Part shown: in pieces, positions 1 through 32,314 of the stretch | How the letters are laid out: every line of letters begins with the position of its first letter | Numbering within the stretch: position 1 is the first letter of the stretch | NCBI GenBank assembly: GCA_950097015.1 | Contig: CATNEN010000039.1 | Location: 4,662,001 to 4,726,000, forward strand | DNA from: Macrostomum hystrix | Taxonomy: Eukaryota > Platyhelminthes > Macrostomidae | Direction: 5' to 3' | Length of the DNA stretch: 64,000 nt | The notes under the pieces: model-generated | Seen by the model: only the letters and a program-made list of their open reading frames with translations | What the model was told of the DNA's origin: nothing | The model's database searches: none | Translations under genes and position numbers: made by a program

Positions 1-337
1 GTCTCCCGTCGGTGATTTTCTGAACGAAGCGCGCATTGCGCCAATCCCAATGGGAATAATCCATTTCATCCGCATCCGTTTAGCATTCCTCTCCCCTCCC
101 CCTACCCTCCGCTGCTCAGAATTTACCTGAGTCACGTGAGCAGGTTAGAAAATACCTGGAAACCAAAATTCCATAAAAAATACCTTAAGGGTGAAAGAGA
201 CTGATAGAGAGTAAGGGACAGATCATGTGTGTGTGTGAGCCATTGTAACCAAGCGAGTCCGTCACGCTAATCGGCCCAGATTTTCAATGCCCAGATCGGA
301 TAGGCTTAAAAATTGGTGACAAATTGTGACAGTTAAC

Positions 338-382
<45 letters not shown>

Positions 383-1500
383 GTCTATAGCTAGGCCATT
401 GGAAAGTGCCACTGAGAATTGATTTTGACTGATCGCGCGCATTTGGCCAGGAGGCTCGAAGGAGAGAATGCGAGCTGAGGCATGTGGAATGAGACCGGGA
501 GCTGGTTGAGCAGTGCCGCGCCGAGTCGGAGGTCTGGGAGCAGCCCGCATGTTGTCAGGCCGTCCCGAATGAATAATGGCCTACCCACGCCAGAGCCCGC
601 TGCGATGGAGGAAGAATTGCAGAGGGATTTGAGCATGCGGGATCCTGGCAGTCAGAAATGGGATGCGCCGGCAGGATGTCGCCTCTCTTCTCCCTTCCCC
701 CCGCAGCTGGTTTGGGATGGGGATCTGTTGTGTTTAGATGAAAGGGGCAGGGACCAACTGACAATGGCATGTTGCTCCACCTGTTGCACTGTTGGGGGAG
801 GGCTGCTCCTGCTGCAGTGTTTCCCCTGTCTGCCTGCATTTCTTTGTTAGCAACTAGAAACTCAGGGCAGAAGCAGCTCAAGACGGTGGCAGAGCAGTTA
901 GCAACAGCCGCTGTGTCATTTCCACAGAAGCAGAAATCCTTTATGACTGCGAAATATTTTAAGGTCCTTCACACAGCTTTGGCTGCACAGCTCAGTTGAA
1001 GTGTATATTTAATTTGCATATCTTCTCAATGCATCTAACACACTTCGCTGTGTAAGTCAGGCACTTGCCGATGCTAAGCTTCTCTCTCTGATTCAGCTTC
1101 GGCCTCTTGAAGTATTGGGGCTGCACTGAGGTGGTGAATTTTTCTAGCAAACAGAAAATCGTCCGCTTGCTTATATCGATTCGTCGACATCGGGCAGTCT
1201 TCCCTAACGAGACCCCTACTGCCGCTGCGCTGACCGACCAGATTTCTCTGCCGAGATTAGAGTAGGGGCGATGCAGAATTCTAGAAATTATTTATCCGAG
1301 CAGCTGGGCCTGGGCTCTGACATGCCAGTTGACGGCTGCAGCGCCATGCGCTATCGCGAATCGCCCGAGATTCGGCTATCGGCTATAGAAAAGGGCGGGC
1401 AGGCAACCTGTACAACAGGGAGTTCAAGTTGGGAGCAGCAAAAGATGGTCAGCCGACGGTCAGGAATACTCAAAGAGGATCCTATTACGGTTAGGGAGGC
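1..1500. other. Non-coding stretch upstream of the copine exons
   Basis: No exon can be supported here. The first exon of copine, with the start codon and the first roughly 30 residues of C2A, should lie here or left of the window, but no sequence resembling the copine N-terminus was recognised. Apart from the CTG run at 339-382 it appears unique and moderately GC-rich. The short open frames show no family resemblance. Confidence 0.5.
339..382 (+). repeat. (GCT)n trinucleotide microsatellite
   Basis: About 14 uninterrupted GCT/CTG units. The minus-strand reading would give a poly-Ala run, but no supported exon covers it. Confidence 0.95.
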
Positions 1501-1519
1501 TTAGAGTAAATCGAAGACG

Positions 1520-1960
1520 TCAAAGAGGATTAGGGAGGGTCAGGGAGGGTCAGGGAGGGTCAGAGTAGGCCAAGGAGGTTAGAGAGGAGTGGGGAGGGTC
1601 AGGGAGGGTCAGAAAGGGTCTGAGTGGGTCAGAGAAGAGTCAGAGTGGGTCAGAGTGGGTCAAGGAGAGTCATAGTAGATCAATGAGGTCAGGGAGGATT
1701 GGGGAGGGTCAGGGAGGATCAGAAAGGGTCTGAGTGGGTCAGAGTGGGTCATAGAGAGTAATAGTAGGTCAGAGAGGGTCAGGGAGGGTCAGGGAGGGTC
1801 AGGGAGGGTCAGAGTGGGACAGAGCGGGTCGGAGCAGATCAAGGAGGTCAGGAAGAATTGGGGAGGGTCAGTAAGTGTTAAGGAGGGTTAGAGAAGATTA
1901 GTGAGGGTTTGGGAGGGTCAGAGGGTCACGGTGAGTCAGTAAGTGAGGCCAGGGAGAGTC
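1520..1960 (+). repeat. Degenerate minisatellite, core GTCAGGGAGG / GTCAGAGTGG
   Basis: Loose tandem repetition of roughly 10-bp cores rich in G and A, with many single-base variants. It lies 5' of the first recognised copine exon. Confidence 0.8.
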
Positions 1961-2513
1961 GGAAAAAATTGATCTAAAAAAACTAAAAATCAGTCTCAAT
2001 CCAGATTCTGGCTGAAGCGCAAAGAAGAGATTGAAATTGAAAGTCAATTTTTCTCCAAGCAAGAATCTCGCCACAAAAACAGCATCGCCAATGCCGAGCC
2101 AAGGCTAAAACACAAAGCCCACCCACCCCAAGAGCGGGCCTGGGCGCACCGCACTCTGTCCGCAGTCCATCTGCAGCATTCGCACGGCTCATTGCGCAGG
2201 GATGGCCGAATCGAAATCATTCATTATTCAGAAGCTTTTTGGTCTGAATGCATTTTAAGGGAATGCGGCCCCCCCTGTGCTCACTTATCAAATCTAATCC
2301 CATTGGGAATTGGCTTTAGAGGGCCGCCCAGCGAGGATGGCCTCTTCCCCTTGGCCTTAACATTTCCCTCTTCTAAAGCATTTTTTTCGTTGACAGATAA
2401 AATAGCTCAATGCCGAGTCTTGCTAGTTTCATTAGTGTAAATTTAGCCAGACAATCGTTGCTTCATTTCATATCCTGATTAATTAGTTTCTGCGTTTTTT
2501 CACACTATTTCAG

Positions 2514-22077
<19,564 letters not shown>

Positions 22078-22381
22078 AGAATGTTATTGTGCAGCCTCCA
22101 TCGCCATCGATAAGTGGAACTATTGTTCGATACTCTGTCGCTTCTGTGTCAGTTTTTCACCTGTATGTCAACTGTCTTGTACTTTTGATTGGTTGGCTTA
22201 ATTTGCTTTAAATCAAATGCGAGATTACTGATGTGGAATTACAGATTTTTTCTTACAAGTTGTTCACTCTTGGGGTTTGTAGTTGAAGCCTACCTTTACT
22301 TTTTTGATAGGGCAACCCTTAAACTCCCGTTAGAGAGATTACTTGAGCTTACTTGATGCTTTAGGGTTGGGATTACGGGAA

Positions 22382-22387
22382 AATAAA
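22382..22387 (+). other. Possible polyadenylation signal for copine
   Basis: AATAAA about 305 nt after the copine stop codon. Confidence 0.4.
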
Positions 22388-22690
22388 AAGGGGATTCGCA
22401 AAAAACACAAACTCTATGTATAGACTTGATAAACATGTCATTTTTCTGATACTATTGCACTTGCATCGAGAGCACTTACTCTTTTTCTGATTTCAACACG
22501 AAAGCGCAGCTTCTGCCAGTCTCATTCATGCAGGTAATTCTTGTTTGTCTGATCGTCCAAGTGTTGGTTTGATTGGGCGACTTTCTTGCATGTCTACCTT
22601 TTCCCTCCCAAACATCACAAAGAGATTGTTGGCTGTACGCGCACTGGACATTTTGACTAATTTGACAGCGACGTAGCGGGCTCACAGTGG

Positions 22691-23035
22691 TACTAAAGTA
22701 CTAAAGTACCAATGTAAAAAAGTACTAACGTACTAAAGTACTAAAGTACTAAAGTACTAAAGTACTAAAGTACTAAAGTACTAAAGTACTAAAGTACTAA
22801 AGTACCAATGTAAAAAAGTACTAAAGTACTAAATTACTAAAGTACTAAAGTACTAAAGTACTAAAGTACCAATGTAAAAAAGTACTAAAGTACTAAAGTA
22901 CTAAAGTACTAAAGTACTAAAGTACTAAAGTACTAAAGTACTAAAGTACCAATGTAAAAAAGTACTAAAGTACTAAAGTACTAAAGTACTAAAGTACTAA
23001 AGTACTAAAGTACTAAAGTACTAAAGTACTAATGT
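22691..23035 (+). repeat. 8-bp repeat ACTAAAGT with regular 16-bp interruptions
   Basis: Perfect 8-bp units broken by a 16-bp variant (ACCAATGTAAAAAAGT) at 22708, 22804, 22868 and 22948. The spacings of 96, 64 and 80 bp are all multiples of 16. Intergenic. Confidence 0.96.
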
Positions 23036-24720
23036 ATTAAAATTCGTGATACAAAAATATTTTTTAAGCCTCCTAAAGCCCGACTGCTATAAAAAAAATT
23101 TGTCCGCAATAAACAAAATTCAAAGTAGATAGTTCTAAAATTCGAAGTAAAATTTAAACAAAATTCATCCATTCGCGCAGCATGACACCATTTGTATCGG
23201 GACGTGGTCGCCTTGGCTTTGAAAATCGAATTCAATTTTTTCGCTGTTCTTTTAGATATTTATGTTGATTAAAAATGCTAAATCTATCTAAAATAATTGT
23301 GACAGTGCTTTTGTGTTGGACTAAGTGAATTAGTGAAGATTATCTTTAAACTGGATTTTTTCTGCCTAAATTTTTTACTTAATAGTCATCGTGTCATAAT
23401 GCGCAACATCTTTTTTGTTATGCCTCTGTGCTGTCTTTTATCTCTCCTTTGCCACACACATGCTTGCTGTCTGCTGGTCCCTATCAATATATATTCCTCC
23501 GTTTCTTTGCGCTCGGTTCTCTGCGCAGTGATGAGATAAAGCAAGCACTTATATTCATATTCATTCTATTTGCCTTTTGTACCATCGCTTAATTGGACTA
23601 CCGTGGACAGTGTATAGCTCAGACAGATGGGCCATCCGATGCACTTGATTGAGGCTTAGAAAATACACTAGTGCAAGGCCTGCAACACTAGTGCAAAACG
23701 TTACAGTGGAGCTTCTACCGTACTGCCTATTCGAGTATGTGCGACCTGATTTCTTTATTATTTTCTTGCGGTGATGAAACACGTCCTGAAGTTTATCTCC
23801 TGATGCACGACTGCAAAGTACTCGTTTGAGTCTACTTTAATGTTCGTCATTTTCTAATGATTTTTTTTACTTTTGGTATTTATCTATACTCAGTTTGAGA
23901 CTTGTTGGACTGAAGCTGCTCTGCGTCGATGTTGATGGTGGTACATCTTGGGTCCAGTATTGTTCGCAGCTTGTCTATCGTCTGTTAACTCTTTCCGGGC
24001 CGTGGTGAAAAACTCGCAATATTGACAGGTGGAATTTAAGCAGCCAAGATTTACCTGGGATAATAAAATCTGACATCTAGAAGAAGATTAGTCCCGGGCA
24101 GATGCGTGGTAAGGTCACAAAAGCAGATTGGCTACTTTCAGCCACGCTTAGCGTTAAAACCCGCCATCTTGCAAGCGATCAATGAAGCAGGTGGCCTCAT
24201 CGCCATGCGAGCTGCTAGACAAATGTCAGCTGCTGCTAGACAAATGTCACATGACACGCTGAAGAAGCCGGCCTTTACTTCATTTCTTTCAGTTTGGGTA
24301 TGTGGAGGAAGAACTGCGATAAATGAGAACTTCCTTTGAAATTTGACTTGACACTGGCTGCAGCCAGCAAGCCGCCAGCATTGATGAGACATCTGATACA
24401 GACGCGGGTATCCCGTTACTCGTTACAAATTCTACGATTGTAAATTTCTTAAAGTACAGCTTTACTACCCCCGATACAAAGTAACTCTCGCATGGAAAAC
24501 AGTGGCATTTTTTCTTGATATTCTCCTGGAGAAGTCAGCCAACGCCCAATTAGCCTGCGGGCTCAGCCGCACCCAAAAGCTGGCAAGCCTTTGGACCGTG
24601 GGAAAGTTCCCATGCGGTATTTACAAGCAAGGCCACAGCAACTCGCAATTATTTCCACGCTTGTTTCTGCTCAACGACTACTCGTCAAGAATATTCTGCT
24701 CAATCTGCCAAGGCTGTCAG
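23036..24720. other. Intergenic or intronic stretch with no recognised feature
   Basis: Upstream exons of the filamin-like gene may lie here but none was recognised. A short frame at 23399-23539 starts with a hydrophobic stretch, but has no family match and no splice context. Confidence 0.4.
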
Positions 24721-24727
24721 CTCAGAG

Positions 24728-26247
24728 ATGCTTCTTGGACCAGACGCGGGCGTCAGGCTGCCCAGCCGCGCTGGCGCCGAAGACCTGGTGGTTGTCATCG
24801 AGACGCCGGACAGACAGCAGCACCAGCCAGACCGAGTGGTGCTCCAGGACCACAAGATATCCATCGGGTACACGCCACTGCAGGTCGGGAAGCACCTGAT
24901 TGACATATTTTATCAGGGAGCGCGGATTAAAGGTGGGTTTAAGTCGCATCATGGCAATACTACTGAATACTAGATAAGTAGTGATTAGCTGTTTGTGAAT
25001 GATCTTCATACAAAGCAGTGATAATCTGACTTTATAACAGGATCCCCATTTCCATTCTTCGTCGACTCTGACGGCCTGAGGCGCCCGGATGGCCTCAGCA
25101 TGGGTCTTCGCCTCAATCAGCACCGCGCATCGAATGTATCATCTATGATGCAGCAGGGTGGCGCCTACTCCGGGCAGCACATTGTTGACGGTCGATTAGC
25201 GTTCAGCCGACAGGTGGCTCCGCTATCAGTTGTGGGGTGCTGCTATCAGCTCAGTCTTCGTTCAGCCGACGGAGGCGACCTCATGAAGTCCATGATCGTT
25301 TCGTTCGACGGCCCGGAAAAGGTCGATGTCGACCTAGAAGAACGGAGTCCTCGAGAGTACCAGCTGTCGTATACATTCTTTGCCCCGGGGGATTACCTGA
25401 TGCGTGTCTCAGCCGGTGGAACTGACATCCTCAATCCGATTCCAGTAAAAGTTGTCGGCAACGCAATCGGTGCCAGCGGGTCCTTCTTCCCAGACTCCCG
25501 CGGCCTCTTTAACTCGGATTCAAACGCTGCAAACGCTTCTTCGTCTGGCGCCTGGTTTAGTTCAGCGCGACACCTGAACCTCGGTGACAGTATGTTTACT
25601 AATGAACAGGTAGACACCGATGCGTGTGAGTTTGTGCTCAGTTGAGTGGAAAAAATGCCTCCTAGCAGGTTAATCACAAATGATGCCAGAGATGCATCAG
25701 GACCCAAACCGCTGTGAATTACTTTTATATTCCTATTTAAAGGGCAACTGATAATAAAAAATCCTCCGCAATACGAAATGAATATAATTTTCTTTTCGTT
25801 TCATTTTTGCTAATACAATCTAATTTCTTATAGTTGCCTATTTCGGTGCAAGGAACAATCATTGCTAAGCCCTAAAGAGAGTAGCCTATCCCTCAAATTA
25901 ATTTCCCCCGAACGCTGTTCACTTTCTGTCCTTCGCGATCATCAACGCAGGCGCAGCTACGCCACAGTGACATCTACGTCTACGGCGAGGGCATCGAGCG
26001 TTGCTGGGCTGGTCGCGAGACCAGCTTCGAAGTTCAGCTGCCGACGCACGCAACCAATGAGAGCGGCCCGCTGACTGTGACCATCGACGGGCCTTCGAAA
26101 GTAGATCTTCTATACAACGAGGTCGCCTACAATGTGTTCCGCTTTCGCTACACGCCCTCGGTGCCAGGAGCTTACTTTGTGGCCATCAAGCTGGGTCCCG
26201 AGATGCGCCACGTTTTGGCCTCACCCTACCGGGTGGTTGTACACTGA
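24728..26247 (+). CDS. Filamin-like protein, C-terminal immunoglobulin-like repeats (5' part not seen)
   Basis: Exons 24728-24932 (start uncertain; an acceptor AG precedes at 24724-24725), 25041-25609 and 25951-26247 (TGA). Phase is preserved at both joins. Three filamin-type repeats are visible. The first is partial, with AGAEDLVVVIETPD, QVGKHLIDIFYQG and GSPFPFFV. The second runs from about SVVGCCYQLSLRSADGGDL to the end of its strand pattern near NPIPVKVVG. About 50 residues rich in Ser, Asn and Ala then resemble a hinge. The third ends the protein: IYVYGEGIERCWAGRETSFE, GPLTVTIDGPSKV, PGAYFVAIK and LASPYRVVVH. A hinge before the last repeat matches the dimerisation end of filamins, which crosslink actin and hold membrane receptors. 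No actin-binding CH domain is visible, so this is either the 3' end of a larger gene or a short filamin-like protein. Confidence 0.7.
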
Positions 26248-27242
26248 CTCCAGACTGCTTCCTGACTTCCTGGCTAACTTTTTGTATTTGGCATCCTCAG
26301 TCAGCTGGCTAATTCGCTCTTTTAACAATGCGGATCGCAAAAATTCGTTGCATTATGGTAACAAAAAGCGCACTTCACTACTCAGTTGTGCTTAATGTAA
26401 CTAAATTGTGATACTCTCTTGTTTGGTTTTTACCGCACATCGCTACAAAAAATGCGAGTTTAGTCAGCTGATCTTTTTACTTATTTCTATACACTACTCT
26501 TGGAGTTCTCTACTCAAGAGCACACGCGGCAGATGGCAACAGTCGAGCCGCACGGAGCGAGGAGGCGGTGGGGGATGTTTCCCACCAATTTTCGCTGGAG
26601 AATGGCCTGATTCATCGAAAGCTACATGCAATGTCCCTAAAGAAAGTTCACTACAAGAAAAAGCAAGCAGTGCTTGAGTAAGCCTTTGGTTTTAAAACTA
26701 GTAGACTGGACCCGAGGGACTGTCTGATGATTTCCAATTTCCAATTGTTCATCTTTAAGAAGCATCAGTCATATATCAAACTCGCAAACGTCAGCGAGAA
26801 AGCATCTTGAGGAGGCTAGCCTGCCCGTTCTGCTGACATTTTAGTACTCAAACCTGGGGTGCTGATCTCCACATAATATTTTTTCGTCAGGTACACTAGC
26901 TGCACTTGTTGTTGGCTGGCATGGTTGTCCTAGCCTAAATGTGACGCCACTCAAAAGGCCAATTAAGCAGCTCATACCGAACGTTTAACAATATCTTATA
27001 CCACATCCTGAACTACAAGTACAGTATTCTGCAAGCCTGAATTTTGAATTTTGATGGCCAGTGTTCTTTTAGCAGAGAAATTCAGAAAAAGTACAAAGAG
27101 AAATGGATAGCTGTATTCCTTTTGCACTGCATTTGTATGTTAGTTCTCAACAGAAATTACTGGCGTAAGTTTAAACATTTTTTCGAAATTCCATTCTTGA
27201 TAATTCGTTTTAAAAAAGTAGCATTTCTTCGCAACGCAGAAC
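26248..27242. other. Intergenic, convergent 3' ends, no recognised feature
   Basis: Lies between the filamin-like stop codon and the stop of the minus-strand VWA gene. No repeat family or exon was recognised. Confidence 0.5.
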
Positions 27243-29838
27243 CTAGACTGAGCGCCGACAGGTGATCAGAATTTCCGTGTAGCACTTCGCACCTGTAAAT
27301 CGAAGGAATAAATGAGTGACCTAAAGCTTATCGTCTGAAAAACGGCTGAGCAATCATTCACCCACCTCTTTTTGGTTTGAACTTCTTCAGCTTTTCCAGA
27401 GTTTTTGGAATAGCGGAGAATGATGTCTTGCCAGCGACCGCCATCTTCATGAAATTCATTACCTGGCAACAGAAGAAACAATTTGTTGTGGGCTTATTTG
27501 TTTTTTGTTTCTGTAATTTTTTAATCAGAAAAGTATCGCATTCGGCAGCCGCTTACGCTGGCAACGCCCTCTTTGCTAGTTAAAGAGATCACTTTGCCAC
27601 CGCTAGCTTTGGCCAGGTAGTCGTACTCGCCCTTGTACGCGCTGCCGCACAGGTTGCCAGTCTTCACAATGAATAGACGGGTCTTCTTCCGCTTCAACAG
27701 CGCTGCTACGGACAGCTTCAGATTGGCATCCTTGGCCGAGGCGTCTGTGAACAGGAACAGAACCGATCTGGGCAGGGCGCTGCTGGCCGCGTCACGAACG
27801 CCGGACAGGGAGAATTCGGGGCAGTCGCCGCCTCCGCTGGGGTGGATACTTTTCAGGAACTGAAGCACGGCCGACTTCTTTGTCGTAGCGCTCACCTGAA
27901 AACCGTTTGGAGGCGGAAGTCATCACTGTGCTGGATCGTATTGCAGAATCAAGGAAACAGATTTGGTCAGACAATGGTCAACAGACAATGGTCAGGCAAA
28001 TCACCTGTCGCTTGTAAGGATCGCCGAAGGTTGCCAGGACGTAGTTTTTGAAGCGACGATTGGCTGCGACAACCGAACCGATGCTGGACTTGACGGAGAA
28101 GATCTCAGTGCCCATCGAGCCGGTGACGTCAATGACGAAGCCGAGAGATCCCAGGCGGTGCGGATGAGGCCCTGGGCATCCGCCGCCGCAGGACGGGCAG
28201 ATGCGACGGCGCTTCACGACTCGGCGATAGCCACGCGGGCAAATGCCTTGCGATGGGAGGGGAGGTCTGATAGAGTCTTGGAGCCCCTCAAGATTATGTG
28301 GACAGGACATTGTTTGGTTGGCACTCACCACCCTTGTGTTTTTTGCAGATGTATTTTCCGACAAATCTACAGCACCCTGCAACGCGATTTAAATTACCGA
28401 ATAATTTTTTATCGCTAGAGCATAACGAGGCCTAAGTCGAGCAATCTACCTGGCTTGATGTGAGTCAGCTTAGCGACTGTGCTCGGCAGCTTGAATGGAA
28501 CTCTTCCTGCCGAAGCCAAGCCAATGTACCGCATCACCTTGTAGGCCATTTATAAACTATTCGTATTTCAATAGACACAGGTAAAAGCAAGTTCTCATGG
28601 GTATATTTTATCAAGAAAGTTCAATTTCCCACCGTTTTTTCTTCGAGTAGATAAACGAAAAGGATGCACCCTGCAGTGTGAAAGAAAAAATACCTACCAA
28701 TTTAACTTGCGCCTTGCTGCTCAGCTTAATGACGCTTCCACCAGAAGCCTTCGCAAGGTAGTCGTATTCACCCTTGTAAGCCTTTCCGCATAGGTTGCCT
28801 GACCGCACCACGTAGAGACGAGTCTTCTTGCGCCTGAGCAGGGCGGCTACAGCGGACTTGAGTCGAGCGTCCTTGGCCGAGGCGTCGGTGAAAAGGTAGA
28901 GCACGGAGCGAGGCCGAGCCGCGTTGGCTGCATCCCGGATGCCTGACATCGAGTACTCCGGACAGTCGCCGCCTTTGCTGGGCCGGATGGCGTTGATGAA
29001 CCTGCGCACGGCTGCCGGGTTGGCCGAGTGCAGCAAGCGACGCTTGTAGGGATCGCCGAAGCGGGCGACCATGTAGTCTCGGAACATTTTATTGCCAGCC
29101 ATGATGTCGGAGATTCTGGCTCTCACTCCGGCGATATCGTCGCCCATGGAGCCGGTGTCGTCAATGACGAAGCCCAGGCTGCCGAGCTTCGGCCGAGGAT
29201 GCGGCCCGCCACCGCCGCAGTGACCAGAGGGGTGCGGCTTGCACACGCTATGTGTAACGTACACTGGCCGCTGTCCGGGCGGGCAGTGCTTTGAACACGG
29301 CTTGCATTTGGGGCAGGAGGCAGCTGCGCGCGAAAATGAATGGCAGGTGAAGGTTTCTCAGTCTCTTACTCAGAAATTCAGTGGAGTTCAAAGTGCTACT
29401 CTCGGGGATGAGTGGCAGAGCGGTAAACACGTTTGCCTCATGCACCAAGGTCCGTCAGCTCGATTCCGCGGGAGGCCACATTCATTTTGGGGCGTAGCCG
29501 TGGAGAGAAGGCTTTGGAGGCTTGTTGCGCAATTTACACCCTTGAGGGCCAACCTCCAAGGCACACTGAAGTGTACACTGCCTGACGATGAGGAAGTCAA
29601 GGGCAGATGTACACACCTGTGTGCGTGTGTGCTCAGGAGTCAGCGGAATGGGCTGTGGGTCTAGTGTCACCAAATGATGTGTCATTGCCTGCAGCCCGCC
29701 TGAAAGTAATATTATTATGATTACTCTCTCTGGAATATTTTCAAAACATTGTTGATTTCCAAGTTAATTACCAATCGCATCGATGCCAATCAGTAGTACG
29801 AGAGTCGCAGAGCCGACTATTAGCAGCTTCAAATTCAT
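27243..29838 (-). CDS. Secreted protein with two hemicentin-type VWA domains and Cys-rich stalks (VWA-A)
   Basis: Exons in transcript order: 29838-29772, 29323-28698, 28537-28450, 28376-28329, 28276-28005, 27895-27557, 27462-27366, 27292-27243 (TAG). Phases agree throughout, giving 528 residues. The first exon encodes a signal peptide (MNLKLLIVGSATLV...). A Cys-rich segment follows (CPKCKPC, CPPGQRP), then VWA 1 with metal-site DDTGSMG, GDCPEYSMSGIRDA and LFTDASAKD, and a helix after the domain starting VMRYIG. The second module repeats this: CCRFVGKYIC, CPRGY, CPSCGGGC, then VWA 2 with DVTGSMG, GGGDCPEFS and LFTDASAKD, then VMNFMK. The protein ends in a short Cys tail. The GGGDCPE and FTDAxxKD signatures match the VWA of hemicentins, extracellular matrix proteins; an adhesive or matrix role is inference. 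The intron at 29771-29324 carries a SINE. Confidence 0.85.
29407..29722 (+). mobile_element. tRNA-derived SINE (family 1)
   Basis: Head with A box (TGGCAGAGCGG) and degenerate B box (AGCTCGATTCC), then the conserved body (GGAGAGAAGGC, GAGGGCCAACCTCCAAGGC, GTGTACACTGCCTGACGATG, GATGTACACACCTGTGTG) and a 3' end GCAGCCC...ATTATTAT. It lies in the first intron of VWA-A, opposite to the gene. Confidence 0.85.
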
Positions 29839-30639
29839 GCCGAGAAATCAAAAAATTGTTCTATCGTAGATAGTAGCAGCTTTTCGGTGCGCAGCTTGGT
29901 CGGACAAAACCCAGCTCTGTCATTTTTAAATGCACAGCTTGGGTGTGGAAAAATAACAACAAGCATCCCGCGGAAAGCGTGTTTCCATCCTCCATTGCTG
30001 AAAACGTGCGCCAAAAGCAAAACAACAAACCCAACTGCTATTCGGTCGAACCCTTTCTAGCTCAGGAATTGTTTTTGCACAGTTTTCAGTGGACAGAAAC
30101 ACAATAGGGCAGCAAGCAATGTCATTGCCGAATGCCCTAAAATGCTAATAGCAGTCTTGACCTTGTTTTTAAAAAATACGACTGCTGAGGCTGCGACAGA
30201 TGAGGCTTAACCGCCAACGGGTTTCTAATAATAGAACTCAGCAACTCCCTACTCGGGTAAGGCAGACTCTCACAGCTAGCGACAACAAGAGGATTTGAGT
30301 GCATTTTACGATTGTTTAAGTTCTTTGAACAAATCGGAAAACTAAAATACCTCGTATATACATGTATAATAAATTTATGTCACATTTTAAATTCACTGTG
30401 ATCGAACTAGTGCCTGCGATAATACGAGTATATTCGCAGTCGGCGTGTGGGCACTGGCATGTTCTGAGCTGAACCAAGTCCCTTGTTTTGTTTTTCGTCC
30501 TTGCCCCCTTCCGTCTAAAGTGCGCTGTGCCCTCCCGACACGTCTGGCCCACCCACCCCCAATCCTGTTCCAGCCAAGCTTGTCCTCGCAATTTTGGACT
30601 TCTCTAATTGCTTATCTCTAATTCTTTAATCTCTAACCC

Positions 30640-30973
30640 AGAACAAAGGCGCACAATGTCCCGATTTCGTCTAGGAAACCACAAACTGGCCTGTGAGACA
30701 TTGCGCACTGTAAGACCGAAAATCGCCTATGAAAACAGAACATGCCCAAAATGTAGAGTCGAGGTAGAGAACGAAACTCATATTCTCTTTAGATGCGATT
30801 GGTCCGTTTATGTTCCAATTAGAAATAAATTCATAGAGAAAGTAGCAGGTACTGTTCGAAATTTCGAAAGCCTAACAGCTGATGACAAAATTGTGTATTT
30901 AATGACACAGGAAAGCACAGAATTAACAGAAATTTTTGTGGACTTCATAGAAAGCATAATTAAAGCTAGATAA
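30640..30973 (+). pseudogene. Non-LTR retrotransposon fragment, C-terminal zinc-binding region
   Basis: An open frame of about 110 codons contains RFRLGNHKLACETLR, then CPKCRVEVENETHILFRC. This CxxC...H...C layout after RLGNHKL is typical of the region after the reverse transcriptase in many invertebrate non-LTR elements. No RT or endonuclease is present, so it is a 3' remnant. An (AAT)n tract follows about 270 bp downstream. Confidence 0.6.
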
Positions 30974-31242
30974 AAAGCCACTGCCCTGAGGCCCATAGTT
31001 AGAATGCAAAAACACAATAGCTATTCTCCTTTCGGTCAGTTTTAATTTTCTCTTTAAATTTCAATATTTCATTTTTTGTTTTAATGCCTTTGTTTATTTC
31101 AAAAATTTGTTTTTTTCAAATATTTTATTAACCTAAAATTACGCATGCTACTTTTTTCCTATCGCTTTCTCTTAAAAAAATCGATTTGTTTAACCTGAAA
31201 CATAAAATAAGCAAAAAAATCAGCACCTAATCGGCGTGCGCA

Positions 31243-31273
31243 CCTCAATAATAATAATAATAATAATAATAAT
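31243..31273 (+). repeat. (AAT)n microsatellite
   Basis: About ten ATA/AAT units downstream of the retrotransposon fragment. Confidence 0.9.
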
Positions 31274-31552
31274 TGCTTATGCTTCTCTCGCGCCCTCCTA
31301 TGTGGCTCTGTGTAGGCATGCCCACCCACCCTCAGTCCTGCGTGGCTTTAGCCCCCACCAATCCAGTTTGGCTGACGCAAACCGGTTTTGCGTGTCTCCG
31401 GGTCGGCGCATGATTGGTCAGCCCGCCCCCACATTTCTCTCTCTGCCCCGTCTTAAGTGTCGCCCTGCCCCAGCGCCCACCCTCCGCCGTCTCGGTAGTG
31501 CGAGGATTTAAAGCGCACCGCACGGTTCAGGAAACAAGTAAACAACCCCAAG

Positions 31553-31825
31553 CAGCCCAAGGTCGACGCCAAGCCGCCCAAGGTCGACGCCAAGCCGCCC
31601 AAGGTCGACGCCAAGCCGCACAAGGTCAACGCCAAGCCGTTCAAGGTCAACGCCAAGCCGTCCAATGTCAAAGCCAAGCCGTCCAAGGTCGACGACAAGC
31701 CGTCCAAGGTCAACGCCAAGCCGTCCAAGGTCAACGCCAAGCCGTCCAAGGTCGACGCCAAGCCGTCCAAGGTCAACGCCAAGCCGTCCAAGGTCAACGC
31801 CAAGCCGTCCAAGGTCAACACGCTA
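31553..31825 (+). repeat. 21-bp minisatellite CAAGGTCAACGCCAAGCCGTC
   Basis: About 13 units. The length is divisible by three, so both strands stay open (a QGQRQAV-type repeat on plus). There are no splice sites or homology to support a gene. Confidence 0.95.
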
Positions 31826-32314
31826 ATTTTGAGTTCTCAAAATTGGCCAAAAGTTGCACTTAAGAGCCACCTGAAACGCTTGTGATGGTTTGGTAGCTGG
31901 CTTGTTAGTCAAGGTCCCATTGTCTGCTCTGGGCTCGGCCAGGGAGTTCTGTGGTAGAGACTACTAAAAGTAGCTCTGCCACCATGCCTTGTTGTTCTAG
32001 ACTCCATAACAAAAATCTAATGAGGCTAGGGCCCGGGTTGCTAAGACCGTTGCTTAGGCCGAGAGTGAGAGATAATCGGCTGCTAGAGGGACACTATGCT
32101 CAACATCAACTGGGTCTCCTGGTTAGTGCCGGAAATGAGGACTTTCACATCGAGATTTCTTTTAATCAAGTTTGGATACAGTTACCTCGCAGATCGCTGC
32201 AAACCACACCTTCTACTTACGCACCTTCATGCTTAAATGAGGAGGTAAAAAACGAAATAAAAAAGAATGCTTTCGTAATCTTCACTTCCTAGTGTGCAGA
32301 ATGCGTATGAAGTA

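Noticed and set aside
1271-1504. 77-codon plus-strand frame as a possible first copine exon
   Set aside because: The sequence does not resemble a copine N-terminus (no KVELxISC-type strand) and has no donor fitting the phase of the exon at 2514.
23399-23539. Short plus-strand frame starting MRNIFFVMPLCCLLSLLC, resembling a signal peptide
   Set aside because: Only 46 residues in AT-rich sequence, with no splice context or known family.
31414-31863. QGQRQAVQ-type 149-codon frame
   Set aside because: 21-bp minisatellite; flanking sequence is not coding-like.
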